From: Sipunculus nudus | Lineage: Eukaryota; Annelida; Sipuncula; Golfingiida; Sipunculidae | Length of the DNA: 64,000 nucleotides | Assembly (NCBI GenBank): GCA_026874595.1 | Contig: CM049310.1 | Location: 17,026,058-17,090,057, forward strand | Reading direction: 5' to 3' | Part shown: piece by piece, positions 48,917-60,230 of the stretch | How positions within the stretch are numbered: position 1 is the stretch's first letter | Layout of the letters: each line of letters opens with the position of its first letter | Notes under the pieces: model-generated | Seen by the model: only the letters and a program-made list of their open reading frames with translations | Told to the model about the DNA's origin: nothing | Databases searched by the model: none | Program-made: the position numbers and the translations under genes

Positions 48917-51893
48917 CAAAAATAATCCAAACACATTCAATTAGGAAATCTTTGCCAAGTCAGTGGTCCAGAAATCTGCAAAGAGTATTTTGCAACTAGT
49001 GACCTTTACACTTCCCTAAGTTTGGAACCAACCACCAAAGGTAACATGTTATTTTTTTTCACGTTTGTCAACGTTACTGTGACAAACAGCCTGTGGATGA
49101 CCAAGCTCACACATCTGTTACAGGGGCGGTTTAAGAAATATTTATGACAGGAAATACCAAGAGTTTATAAATATTTAGGCAAAATAAGCCAGAAAAGACA
49201 CAGAATTTATAGAAAAGGTGGAAAATAGCTGTGTTTAAACTGTATGTGGACTACCGACGAACCCAGGACATTACTGCGCAAAGGCGCCGGGCCCTGTGGT
49301 TTAAAATTTGAATAATTGGATAATTCGGGGCTGTCTAAAGTTACATGCTTGACGCTTTTCAGGGCATAAATAGAAGACTTATTGATGTACTCCTGAAAAG
49401 AAACAGGTGCATGGACGTGTAAGGAAAGGCGGTCAATTCTCATTTAAAGCTTCCACAAATAACCATGCTGTCAATTAGAGAGGGCTGTTAAAAATAATGG
49501 TTTCAGCAGCCATTCCGAAGATAAACTGCTATTTTGTTAGTGTTAGTCGAAATGTATTAGTCACTGTTTTAGTAGGTTCAGCTAAGAGTTTATATATGTA
49601 GTGATCAGACGTCAGGTTTAACACTATGTGTGCAAAACTGTGCATTATTCTAATGGTCGTGGTAATCTGTCAAACATGGCTACACACTTATTTTATATAT
49701 AAACAGGTTTAAAATTAATGAGAAAAAAATTTAACATATATCTATCTAACGTTAACTGAGACATTGTTCTTTGAAACTGAGCAGGCCTATTATGCAGGAC
49801 TCCGTGATTAAATCCTTTTGTATTATTACTTTTTTTTGCTATGTGCACGTAAGCTGAAATTTGTTGGTAACCCTCATCATATAAAGCCAGATTTCGGTAC
49901 ACAAATAGTACAACAATGTCCATGAGGTGTGCTTTACCTTAACCATTCACAGATTACATTTATCTCCGCTTATGAAAAGATCCACTGCAGGTTAAAATTT
50001 ATTTAAAGGAAAATATAATTTAAGCTTCATAATGACAAGGGGAATGATCTTGCCGAATAAAGTGTACGTTCACGAGGCAGCGGAAATCTTGCGCTTCTAA
50101 AGAAGCTACTGATTTAACCTCTGCCTGGTAAGACCGGTTATGATAGACTTAGACACCAGGTGGCGGGTCGGTGTCTGCTGAAAAACATTTTGTATGATGT
50201 GACTAGCGGCCAACCAAAAGCAAGTGCCAGCGCTTCAATTAAGCGCCGCTACGCGACAGTTTAAAGGTTATTCTTAGTGAATGTTAAGTAGAATTTTGCT
50301 CCCTCTGGGTTTTCGCGTCATCGACCGATTATGACATTAAGTGGTTGATAGCGGTGCCACGTATCCGTTGCCAGAAAAACAGATACCAGTCCAGCGCGGT
50401 TTGGACAGAGCCAATGTTGTTACAATTCGTTTGAGTGATAGCTCACCGACCGGACATCAAGATGCACAAGTTCCATTGCCAATAACGTGTCGAGTCATTC
50501 TCTCTGAGCCTGTGGCCTATTCAAACAGTTGCTGTGGCGATGAGCTGTCACTCAAAATGAAATATAACAACATTGGCCCTGTGCATACCTGGCTTGACTG
50601 GTAACCGTTTTCTTGGCAACATGTACTGATAATAATGTAGCAGGATAAGGTAATTAGGTCATATCACACAAACGGCGACGTATTGGGGTAAACCTGGCGA
50701 TTTTACGTTATATCCTTAAAACCAGAATAAAAAGTCATGTGTGGTAAAGAAGTTAAAAATAATATTCAAGATGGCTCTACTTTTATTCACTTGACGATAC
50801 TGGAACTAAAAGTATTGAGCCAGAAATATCTGATCGATTTGTTATTTAATATGCAAAAAAAATCAAAAGTGTGCTTATCTTCCGACCATTTATATGGCAT
50901 TTGCAATTTGACAACATCCATACATGTACAGTCAAGTATCAGGTAAAGTAACGGTGAATTGTCAGGTGGACCGAATTATAGGTCACATTACATCCTTGAA
51001 ACCGAAAAACCACTTGAATACGGTAAACCTTAAACACTATCAGGTAATGCTCAAGATGATTATTTAAAGGAAATTCTCGAACTTGGAGTTTCCATGTTTT
51101 GTTTGATAAGGAGATACCCCCAGGAGTGTTAAGGTGACCTTTATGAATGCCTGGGTTATGGTTGTGATAGACTGGTTAGTATCCACCACCAGGGGAATTC
51201 GAATTCCACAAGACGACTACATTCCGCAAACGAACCTTATCAATTGAAAACATCTTCAGGTTATCGGCTGCCAACGGATTGTTTCCGCGTTAAGCTTTGC
51301 GGTCAGACGCCTCACCGACAGTCTGTCAGCTTGCTTTTTACTGTTTGAAAAATGGCGACGCTTTCCGATCTGGTCAATAGCAATGGTAATAAGGATCATG
51401 GCAGCTAACAACGCCTGAAGGCAGAGTTTGCCGATACCCGGCCTTATGTAAGAACATTTATTCGGAACCACAGCCCGTTTCCTCGCGGTAACCCAACATT
51501 CCTTCCTCTCTGGTCATGGGTTTCTTTTCTTCAAAGCGACAGGGTACCAGCGCAGACATCTTGTGGCTCCAGAGCCGCTATCTGATCCTTGTTGATTCTC
51601 TCGTTGCCCTGCTAATCCCAGGCTAATATCCGAAATGTCAGTGTCTGTCGCCCCATGTTACTAGCCGCCCCTCCCATGCAGCTTTTGTTGCAGGGCGATT
51701 ACATCCCACCGTCTCAGGTCCATTTAACACACGATGGCCCTTGATTTATTTTTTTCTTCATGATCACTAACGTACAGACATGCTGTCTTTTTTTATTTCG
51801 ATTTGTTTCATTTTCTTTTTGGATCGCCACGAAATAGAAATCATGAGCAAAAATGACCTACGGTTACGTCAGGAACAAAATAGCAACTTTATT
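48917..51893. other. Unique DNA with two GC-balanced islands
   Basis: 50120-50620 and 51180-51770 are complex, CpG-containing islands. Frames in them (87 codons from a GTG codon on plus at 50341-50604; 71 codons on minus at 51256-51471, open upstream to about 51515) have balanced composition but no ATG start in the second case and no known domain. Related words (ATCCTTAAAACCAGAA near 50714 and CATCCTTGAAACCGAA near 50991) hint at an old local duplication. Confidence 0.3.
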
Positions 51894-52421
51894 AGCTCAT
51901 TTTTTAGCGAACCTGTGAGCTTATGCGATGGCGCAGCGTCGTCCGTCCGTCGTCAGCCGTCCGCCGTCCGCCGTCCAGGGCTGGCTTTCCGCCGTCCATG
52001 GCTGTAAGTCAGAAACTGTCGGAGCTAGCAGCTCCAAATTACATGTAAAAATTTGTCACATGTGAAACTTGGTGCCCTGGAGCTTGTTATTGGGTATCTG
52101 CATTAATTTAGATTTTATAGAGAAAAAGCTTAAAACCTTTAAAAATCTTCTTCTCTGAAACTGTCCAACCAAATTGTCCAATATTTCACAAAAATGATCC
52201 CAGGAACAATCTCTCTCAAATTTGTTCGAATGGTTCCAGTTCGGAGATTTTTGGCCAAGTTAAAGGAGGTTGAACTTAGTCATCTGTCCAAAAAAGCACA
52301 CTAAAATTAAAATCTCAAAAACGGCTAGAGCTATAATGACCAAATTTTATACCAATGTTTGTCACATATGTCATATCTGATTTTGAGGTATTGGTGGCGC
52401 CACCTACATTGATGTGTTTTT
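51894..52421 (+). mobile_element. Hairpin-ended element C (left part)
   Basis: The 5' hairpin has arms AGCTCA (51894-51899) and TGAGCT (51916-51921), followed by a GTCCGTCCGTC and CCGCCGTCC-rich linker (51940-52010). Next come modules beginning with CTCAAAAACGGCTAGAGC and CTTCTCTGAAACTGTCC words, and a perfect GGTGGCGCCACC at 52393-52404. It is interrupted at about 52421 by A1. Module-like sequence resumes after A1 (AAACTGTTCAGCTGATTGG near 55917), so A1 may have inserted into C. No protein is encoded. Confidence 0.55.
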
Positions 52422-52465
52422 AGCTCAGCTGACTGAAAGTCATCTGAGCTATAGCGATCACTCTT

Positions 52466-52531
52466 TGTCCGTCGTCCGTCTGTCCGTCTGTCCGTCCGTC
52501 CGTCTGTCCGTCTGTCCGTCTGTCCGTCCGT
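52466..52531. repeat. (GTCCGTCT)n linker of A1
   Basis: Tandem GTCC and GTCT words form an 8-bp-style microsatellite between the 5' hairpin and the first 337-bp unit. The same place is held by CCGTCCGG words in A2 and GTCCGCC words in C. Confidence 0.85.
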
Positions 52532-52537
52532 TAACCA

Positions 52538-54508
52538 GGCACAAATCGTAACCGCTGGACCTAGAACCTTGTAACTTGGGATTCTGAGAGGTCCATAAAA
52601 AATCTCCTTGGAAACCAGAAATTAGGTCTCTGTTACCCATATCCTTCGAGCTATGTGGCCCCAAAGTACCCCCCAGAAAAGTCAAAAATTTCATACAAAA
52701 ACTTCAATATCTCATTAACTACTTGACTGATGGTCATGAAATTTGGCATACATATTGATCATGAGATGTTACATTATTTCCTGCAGACTGGTGGTGCCAC
52801 CTGTATTTTTAGATTTTTTACGAATTTTTTTCTCTATTTTTGAGACCTTTAAAAATGTGAACATCTGTTAACAAGGCACAAATCATAAAGACTGGACTTA
52901 GAATCTTAATTTTTGACACACTGAGAGGTCCATGAAAATTCTCCTTGGAAACCAGAAATTAGGTCTCTGTTACCCATATCCTTTGAGCTATGGGGCCCCA
53001 AAGTACCCCCCAGAATAGTAAAAAATTTCATACAAAAACTTCAATATCTCAATAACTACATCACTGATAGTCTTCATTTTTGGCATACATATTGATCATG
53101 AGATGTTCGATCAGTTCCTGCAGACTGGTGGCGCCACCTGTACTGTTTGATTTTTTACGATTTTTTCCTCTATTTTTGAGACCTTTGAGGATGCTGTCAT
53201 CTGTTAGCGTGGCACAAATCGTAACAACTGGACCTAGAATCTTCATTTTCGACACACTGAGAGACCTATGAAAAGTCTCCATGGAAACCAGAAATTAGGT
53301 CTCTGTTACCCATATCCTTCGAGCTATGGGGCCCAAAATTACCCCCCAGAATAGTCAAAAATTTCATACAAAAACTTCAATATTTCATTAACTACATCAC
53401 TGATGGTCATGATTTTCGACATACATATTGATCATGAGATGTTTCATCAGTTTGTGCAGACTGGTGGCGCCACCTGTATTTTTCAATGTTCACGAATTAT
53501 TTCTCCATTTTTGAGACCTTTAAGGATGTAGTTATCTGTCAACAGGGTACAAATCGTAACGACTGGACCTAGAATCTTCGTTCTTGACACACAGGGAGAC
53601 CCATGATAAGTCTCCATGTAAACCTGAAATTTGGTCTCTGTTACCCATATCCTTTGAGCTATGGCACTCCAAAGTACAGCTCAGAATAATGGAAAATTTG
53701 ATACAAAAGCTAAAGTATCTGAACAACTAATGCAGAGATAACCATAATTGTTTGCATGGATATTGATCATGGAGTGTTTCATAAGTTTCTGCAGACTGGT
53801 GGCACCACCTGTATTTGTTCGGTTTTTTTTACGAAATTTTTCTGTATTTTTGAGACCTTTAAAGATATGAACATCTGTTAACAGGGCACAAATCATAAAA
53901 ACTGGATCAAGAATCTTCATTCTTGACACACAGGGAGACCCATGAAAAGTCTCCATGGAAACTTGAAATTAGGTCTCTGTTACCCATATTCTTTAAGCTG
54001 TATGGGTCCAAAATACCCCCCCCCCCCCAGAATAATGGAAAATTTGATACAAAAACTGCAGTATTTCAATAACTACAACACTGATGGTCATGATTTTCGG
54101 CATACATATTGATCATGAGCTGTTCCATCAATTTCTGCAGACTGGGTGTGCCACCTCTATTTTTTTTTCAGATTTTTACGAATTTTTTTCTTTTTTTTTT
54201 GAGACCTTTAAAGATGTGGTTATCTGTCAACAGGGTACAAATCGCAACAACTGGACCTAGAATCTTCATTCTTGTCATGCAAGGAGGCCCATGAAAGGTG
54301 CCTGTGGAAACTTGAAATTAGGTCTCTGTTACCCATATCCTTCAAGCTATAGGACTCCGAAGTATCCCTCAGAATAATGGACAATTTGATACAAAAACTG
54401 AAGTATCTGAACAACAAATGCAGAGATCACCATGATTTTTTGCATGGATATTGACCATTAAGTGTTTTTATTAGTTTCTGCAGACTGGTGGAGCCACCTG
54501 TATTTTTG
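52538..54508 (+). repeat. Six tandem units of about 337 bp
   Basis: The anchor GGCACAAATCGTAAC or a variant occurs at 52541, 52878, 53214, 53549, 53888 and 54237, giving periods of 337, 336, 335, 339 and 349. Each unit has two parts. The first, of about 150 bp, includes GGTCTCTGTTACCCATAT and is homologous to the 155-bp unit of A2. The second includes ATTGATCATGAGATGTT and ends in GGTGGCGCCACC or a one-to-three-base variant. Poly-C at 54016-54028 is an expanded CCCCCC present in each unit. Confidence 0.9.
54016..54028. repeat. Poly-C run inside a 337-bp unit
   Basis: Thirteen C at the position where other units have ACCCCCCAG, showing how mono-C runs arise by slippage here. Confidence 0.85.
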
Positions 54509-55659
54509 TATCCGCCAAATCGAAGTTTTGCGGATACTATGTTTTTGACCGAGTTCCTCCGCCGCGGCGGCGTTCGTTTCCAGAGAGCTCCTCGGAGACT
54601 AATGGACCGATTATTCCCAAACTTACACCTATTATCGGGTCACATGTTAACTGGTGCCTAACCAATTTGCATTGACCTCTGACCTTTCCTCTCTATCCAG
54701 TGTCCATTTGTGGGTCTGTTTCCACTCATAAACCCTCATATCTCGAGAACCGTTTGACCGATCAGGAAATAAAATTGATACAAATTTAGCCCTTGGATTG
54801 CTTTATAACATACACAAAAAATGGTGGCGCCACCTGTAACCATGTTTGCACAGTGTCCATCTGTTCATCTGCCCTGGGTTAAAATCACTCATATCTCTGC
54901 AGTGAATTGACTAATTCACCTGAAATTCGTCATGTGTATACATCCAGGATAGCTTTCTTGATTTTATGACAGGTGGCGCCACCTACGTTCACGTTCACGC
55001 TGATGACATCCAAGCTTATATCTCGGGAACCGTTTGACCGATCAGGAAATAAAATTTATACAAATGTAGCCCTTTGATAGCTCTGTAACATACACAAAAA
55101 ATGGTGGCGCCACCTGTAACAATGTTTGCACAGCGTCTGTCTGTTAGTCTGCCGTGGCCTAAAATTACTCATTTCTCTGTAGTGGTTCGACATAACTGCC
55201 TAAAATTTTGCAGGTTTATACATCGTGGACAGCTTTCTTGATTCTAGACAGGTGGCGCCACCTACATTCTAGTTAATGCTGGACACATCCAAGCTCATAT
55301 CTCAGGAACCATTTGACCGATTGGGCCAAAATTGTGCATGTGTTTAGATCTCACATAGGTCTTTATCATACACAAAACTGGAGGGGTTACCTGCAAAGAT
55401 TTTTGCACAGTGTTTGTCTGTTTGTCTGCCATGGGCAAAAATCGCTCATATACATGTAGTGGTTTGACTTTTCTGCCTAAAATGTTGCAGGTGTATACAA
55501 CTTGGACAGCTTTCTGGATTTGTGGTAGGTGGCACAACCTACATACACATTTAGGCTGCAGACACCCATGCTAATATGCAACATACCTCACTCTATTTCC
55601 CCTTGCCACTCAATCCATGCCTCACTATCCGATTTTGGCAGATACATGTAGTCACTTGT
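54509..55659 (+). mobile_element. Hairpin-ended element B1, nested in A1
   Basis: The 28-nt 5' hairpin has arms TATCCGC (54509-54515) and GCGGATA (54530-54536). After about 200 bp come alternating half-units containing CTCATATCTCGGGAACCG-type words and perfect GGTGGCGCCACC palindromes at 54833, 54972, 55103 and 55251, decaying afterwards. The 3' part CATGCTAATATGCAACA through ATACATGTAGTCACTTGTC is shared with B2. In B2 this end keeps TGCGGATA, an inverted echo of the 5' arm. The right edge is uncertain by about 30 bp. Confidence 0.65.
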
Positions 55660-55863
55660 CGGTTACCCGTATTCTAGTTTTAAAAATTTACACATTTTTC
55701 TCTATTTTTGAGATATATAAATACAGACTAAATCTTGGCCTGTTGGTTAATCTGTTTGATGCTTCAGTTGAATGGGTATATACTACCATTCTGATGATAA
55801 AATTTCCTTTTGCGAATCTCTTCCCAGTCAGCTGAGCGTCATGACCCATGGGTCACTTGTTTT

Positions 55864-56159
55864 ACAAGCGAAAACGTAATTTTAAACTCTTCTAGCTTAT
55901 ACACTGATTTATGATGAAACTGTTCAGCTGATTGGTTTAAACTTTACAAGAATTATTTTATGGTAGGGTTCTGCCAGTTTTATAAGAATAGAATAGGTAA
56001 ATACAGTTTTAAAAAAGCAATGTAGCCAATTGAAAAAGGCTTTCTGTATTTGAAAACAGATTTGACTTCATACTGAGTTTCAGCAGCTAAGTCAATAGGT
56101 CACTCAGTATAAAACAGGTGGGGTCAAGACATCACCATGGCAACTGACCTGGCTCGGGT
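55864..56159. other. Probable continuation of element C
   Basis: The words CTTCTAGCTTATACACTG and GAAACTGTTCAGCTGATTGG echo the modules of C at 52140-52330. The end of C was not found. Confidence 0.35.
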
Positions 56160-56174
56160 GGGGGGGGGGGGGGG
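56160..56174. repeat. Poly-G run
   Basis: Fifteen consecutive G, ending directly at the palindrome cluster that follows. Confidence 0.9.
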
Positions 56175-56232
56175 TGTCTAGACAATGTGTCTAGACGTCT
56201 AGACACAGCGTCTAGACGTCCAGACACAATGT
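56175..56232. repeat. TCTAGACGTCTAGA palindrome cluster
   Basis: TGTCTAGACA (56175-56184) is a 10-bp palindrome. GTGTCTAGACGTCTAGACAC (56187-56206) is a perfect 20-bp palindrome, and GTCTAGACGTCCAGACAC follows as a near copy. It could extrude as nested cruciforms. Confidence 0.8.
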
Positions 56233-56320
56233 TTAGAAGCAGAATTCCCAGATTATTGGAACTGTATCTTTCAACTGTTTGAAAAAAACTTGGTTTGCAT
56301 TTTAAGCGAATCGGTTTATC

Positions 56321-57636
56321 ATCAGGTCACATGTGAACTGCTGCACCCTTATTTTTGGTTGACCTCTGACCTTTCCTTGCTGCCCAGCGTCCATTTGTGT
56401 GTCTGTTTCCACACATAAACCCACATATCTCGGGAACCGTTTGACCGATCAGGCTAAAAATTTTGCACAAATGTAGCACTTTGATAGCTTTATAACATAC
56501 ACTAAAAATGGTGGCGCCACCTGCAACCATTTTTGCACAGCGTCCATCTGTTCATCTGCCTTCGGATAATATTACTCATATCTCTGCAGTGGTTTGACTT
56601 ATCCACCTGAAATTTTGCAGGTTTATACATCCTAGACAGCTTTCTCGATTGTATGACAGGTGGCGCCACCTACATTCACATTTACTCTGCAGACATCCAA
56701 GCTCATATCTCGGGAACCGTTTGACTGATTGGGCCAAAATTTTGCATGTATATAGATCTTACATAGCTCTTCATCATAGACAAAACTGGTGGCGCCACCT
56801 GCAACCACTTATGCACAGCGTCCATCTGTTGATCTGCCTTGGGATAAAATCACTCATATTTCAGCAGTGGTTTGACTTATCCACCTGAAATTTTGCAGGT
56901 TTATACATCCTGGACAGCTTTCTCGATTTATATCAGGTGGCGCCACCTACATTCACGTTTACTCTGCAGACATCCAAGCTCATATCTCGGGAACCGTTTG
57001 ACCGATTGTGCCAAAATTTTGCATGTGTATAGATCTTACATAGCTCTTCATCATAAGCAAAACTGGTGGCGCCACCTGCAACCATTTATGCACAGCGTCC
57101 ATCTGTTGATCTGCCTTGGGATAAAATCACTCATATCTCAGCAGTGGCTTGAGTTATCCACCAGAAATTTTGCAGGTTTATACATCCTGGACAGCTTTCT
57201 CGATTTTATGACAGGTGGCGCCAACTTCATTCATGTTTACTCTGCAAACATCCAAGCTCATATCTCGGGAACCGTTTGACCGCTTGGGCCAAAATTTTGC
57301 TTGTGTATAGATCTCACATAGCTCTTCATCATAGACAAAACTGGTAACGCCACCTGCAACCGCTTATGCACAGCATCAATCTGTTGATCTGCCTTGGGAA
57401 AAAAAGCACTCATATCTCAGCAGTGGTTTGACTTATCCACCTGAAATTTTGCAGGTTTATACATCCTGGACAATTTTCTTGATTTTATGACAGGTGGCAC
57501 CACCTACATTCACATTTAAGCTGCAGACATCCATGCTAATATGCAACACACCACGCTCTATTCCCCTTGCCACTTAATCCATGCCTCACTTCACCAGTCC
57601 CATTCTGATTTCTGCGGATACATATAGTGGCTTGTT
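56321..57636 (+). mobile_element. Element B2, 5'-truncated copy of B
   Basis: Homology to B1 begins near TCAGGTCACATGTGAACTG and runs to the shared 3' end TGCGGATACATATAGTGGC, CTTGTT. The 5' hairpin is missing. The core has four dimeric units (CTCGGGAACCG at 56429, 56709, 56986 and 57264; periods 280, 277 and 278). Perfect GGTGGCGCCACC occurs at 56510, 56659, 56788, 56936 and 57065, alternating 149/129/148/129 bp, with later copies mutated. Low divergence between units suggests recent expansion or homogenisation. Confidence 0.7.
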
Positions 57637-58193
57637 GACTACCTATATTCTGGTTTTAAAATGTCCTAGTCCGAAACTTGCAGTTCAGAAACGTCCATTT
57701 TGCTGAAATCATAATGACTAAGTTAGATATGCAGGACTTAGGAGGATCAATATTTTTTAAAAATAAACCTCCATTCATACTCCTAAACTTTGCACAGGTT
57801 CGCATTAGGCCTGTAGGCCTTGTTCATTAGTTTTGTTCATGTTTGTCTAAGAGGTAATGAACCATCTGGAACCATATTTTGTTTAGCGCATTACCAATTG
57901 TTGCTGATACACATTGTTGACACTTTAACCTGACCAAAGTCAAAAAAACTAATATCAAAAATAGCTAACAACAGTCAAACTTTCTTCCCTCGTTTGCCAG
58001 AATCTTTTTCTATTCTTTGCAAAAGGGTCATGCCCGGTAGGAGTCCCGCCCCCCTCAGAGTCTTACTTTGAAAACGACTATTAATATCTACATCGACCAA
58101 CAAACTTAAAACCCGCTGGCAGGGACAGACAAGACCCAGCGTATGAGAAAAAGGAAATAACAGTCGATGTTGGAAAATTATCTGCATCAATAG

Positions 58194-58197
<4 letters not shown>
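57637..58197. other. Unique DNA, no gene seen
   Basis: TTCTGGTTTTAAAA just after B2 is also present after B1, so the shared end may extend slightly beyond the stated boundary. Otherwise featureless. Confidence 0.35.

Positions 58198-58258
<61 letters not shown>
58198..58258. repeat. (AT)n microsatellite
   Basis: About 60 bp of uninterrupted AT dinucleotide. Confidence 0.95.
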
Positions 58259-58261
<3 letters not shown>

Positions 58262-60170
58262 AGAGCATGCAGAATCACTGACTGTTTGATAGACACTTCT
58301 CTGCACCGATTAAGTGTCATTCCCATATGTGTATAAACTTTCTACTGAAACCGATTGAATTCTAACCTGCAGCCAGTAATAGACTAAATGTTAAATGTAT
58401 AATTTTGTGCCATTGGGCCAAAATTTACAGATATGTTTAGGATTTACTGTCATCACGTTGTATAAGGAGTAATTGTATCTGAGTACTCCAAGTTGCTTTT
58501 TAATATGTTTTATTACGCTGTATTACAAGACTGTTTATTATGCGTAAAGATCGGGATATGATTGCTTAGGAGTCTTTATAGGGTAACAAGTATTCCATTT
58601 CCGGTCATTTCTTCAGAACAATAGACAATTTGTCTTCAAGAATGAGGTATATTTATGGCCATCTAATCGCAATAACAATATTTATTACTTCCGGGAGTCT
58701 GATTCGAGATGTACAGATTTCACAGGAGTGACGTGATGGAAGACGACGTCCGTCTAGGACATTCATCTTCTCCTCATCCTCTATGTTATCATTATGTCAT
58801 GTCTGATTAGGTCAGGTAACAATGGGATATATGCCTCGTGATTTGTCGCGTTGTCATTCACACAGTATGTCACACCGCGTATAGTCATACATTATTTACG
58901 GCGACCTTCTCTGATTGACGTGATCTGCGACTCACTTTGGAAGTGTGCATGATGTTTCTTACTAAAAGAGACAACCATGAATTGACCTTTATGATGTAGC
59001 AGCTAATTCTGATATTATTTTGCGCCTACTAAAGGTACATGGCCTTTTTCAAAATATTTCGTATCGTGATGTATATTATCTATAGCTCCGTTAATAGGAA
59101 TTGTCTTTGCGCCGTCGTTCGCCGACTTTTATGTCTGTTTGTTAGCAACTATTATTAAGGTTTTATGGGGATGGTTCCATCTGGTGAACCTTGGGCCTAT
59201 ATTCAGGTAACCTATACACACTGTATCTCTCCCACAAAATCACATTGAAATTTATGGAGAAAGTTTTAGGATATCCTGCTGACAAAGAGGTACCTTTAAG
59301 GTTCTAAAGCCTTTGTGAGTTACATGAAATGCTAATGGTGACTTCAACGTAAAATAGTTGGATTCAGTGATAATAATGTCACAATCACGTATCGCGGTCC
59401 TGACGAACTACTGTTTGCTAACTGCTACGGCATACGGGGACTACTTAGATGGCGTGGTCCAAAGCCACACCTTTCTTCATTAGTCCTTACGCAAAAAAAA
59501 CAAATTTTTTGTTAGTTGTTGGTGAGTTTTATGTTATGTTGCCCGCGCGCGTGTGGTGGCTGGTGCGGCTGAGAGCATTTCTCAGTCGACTCGAGGGAGC
59601 CGGGTGGATGGCTGAGTCAAAACACACACACCCTCTACCTCAAGACGTCACATACACCACACTCATTACGATTTATAATTAGTGAGCGCATATACGAAAC
59701 CACAGACCCTATATGCACCTGTATTTGTTTTCACCACACAAAATCTTGAACCTTCTCAGTGATTTCCATCGAACTTTTAGAAGGACAGGCGATAGACGCT
59801 TGTTTCAAATAATATTAATAGTCAACATCCCTTAATGTTTTCAATGAATTTAAGTTAATTAAAGTGGAATGTCAGGATATGCATAGGTTGATTAAATTTC
59901 ATTGGATGAGGATACAGGTGTTGGCAAGGGTATGCGTACTGTGAGCTTTTATTAACACTGACTTATACATTTAAACAAAACGCACATTACATAATATACT
60001 CAAAGGTACAGCAGAATGTGAACAGTCCATTGCAGCCACTCTGGATTTAACGAAAAAAAGTATGAAATCTTACAAAAAAAGTGTAAATGTCTGGTAAAAG
60101 TATGAAAAAGTCTCAATCAATGCAAAATAGCGCAATTTTACAACATGCAATACCTATGAACAAGCCTATA

Positions 60171-60176
<6 letters not shown>
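58259..60176. other. Unique DNA, no gene seen
   Basis: Longest frame 77 codons (59449-59682 plus), unrecognised. A GC-rich patch with GCGCGCGTGTGG lies near 59543. Confidence 0.4.

Positions 60177-60227
<51 letters not shown>
60177..60227. repeat. (TA)n microsatellite
   Basis: About 50 bp of uninterrupted TA dinucleotide. Confidence 0.95.

Positions 60228-60230
<3 letters not shown>

Larger units (their letters stand above)
52422..55863 (+). mobile_element. Hairpin-ended tandem-core element A1, interrupted by B1
   Basis: Starts with a 29-nt hairpin, outer arms AGCTCAG (52422-52428) and CTGAGCT (52444-52450), stem interrupted by one mismatch. A GTCCGTCTGTCC-rich linker follows (52466-52531), then six tandem units of about 337 bp. 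The right end has CAGTCAGCTGAGC (55825-55837), an inverted copy of the 5' arm, then the perfect palindrome TGACCCATGGGTCA (55842-55855) and CTTGTTTT. Element B1 splits the last unit: CACCTGTATTTTT stops at 54507 and CATTTTTCTCTATTTTTGAG resumes at about 55691. Frames in the array are shadows of the repeat. It is a non-autonomous element by structure; Helentron-like class is inference. Confidence 0.7.

Noticed and set aside
51256-51515. Balanced-composition minus-strand frame with a hydrophobic segment
   Set aside because: It lacks an ATG start and splice context and has no recognised domain; kept only as a remark on the surrounding island.
52458-57279. Repeated frames in the A and B arrays, up to 135 codons
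   Set aside because: They recur because the DNA repeats. Unit periods such as 280 and 337 are not multiples of three and frames on the two strands contradict each other.
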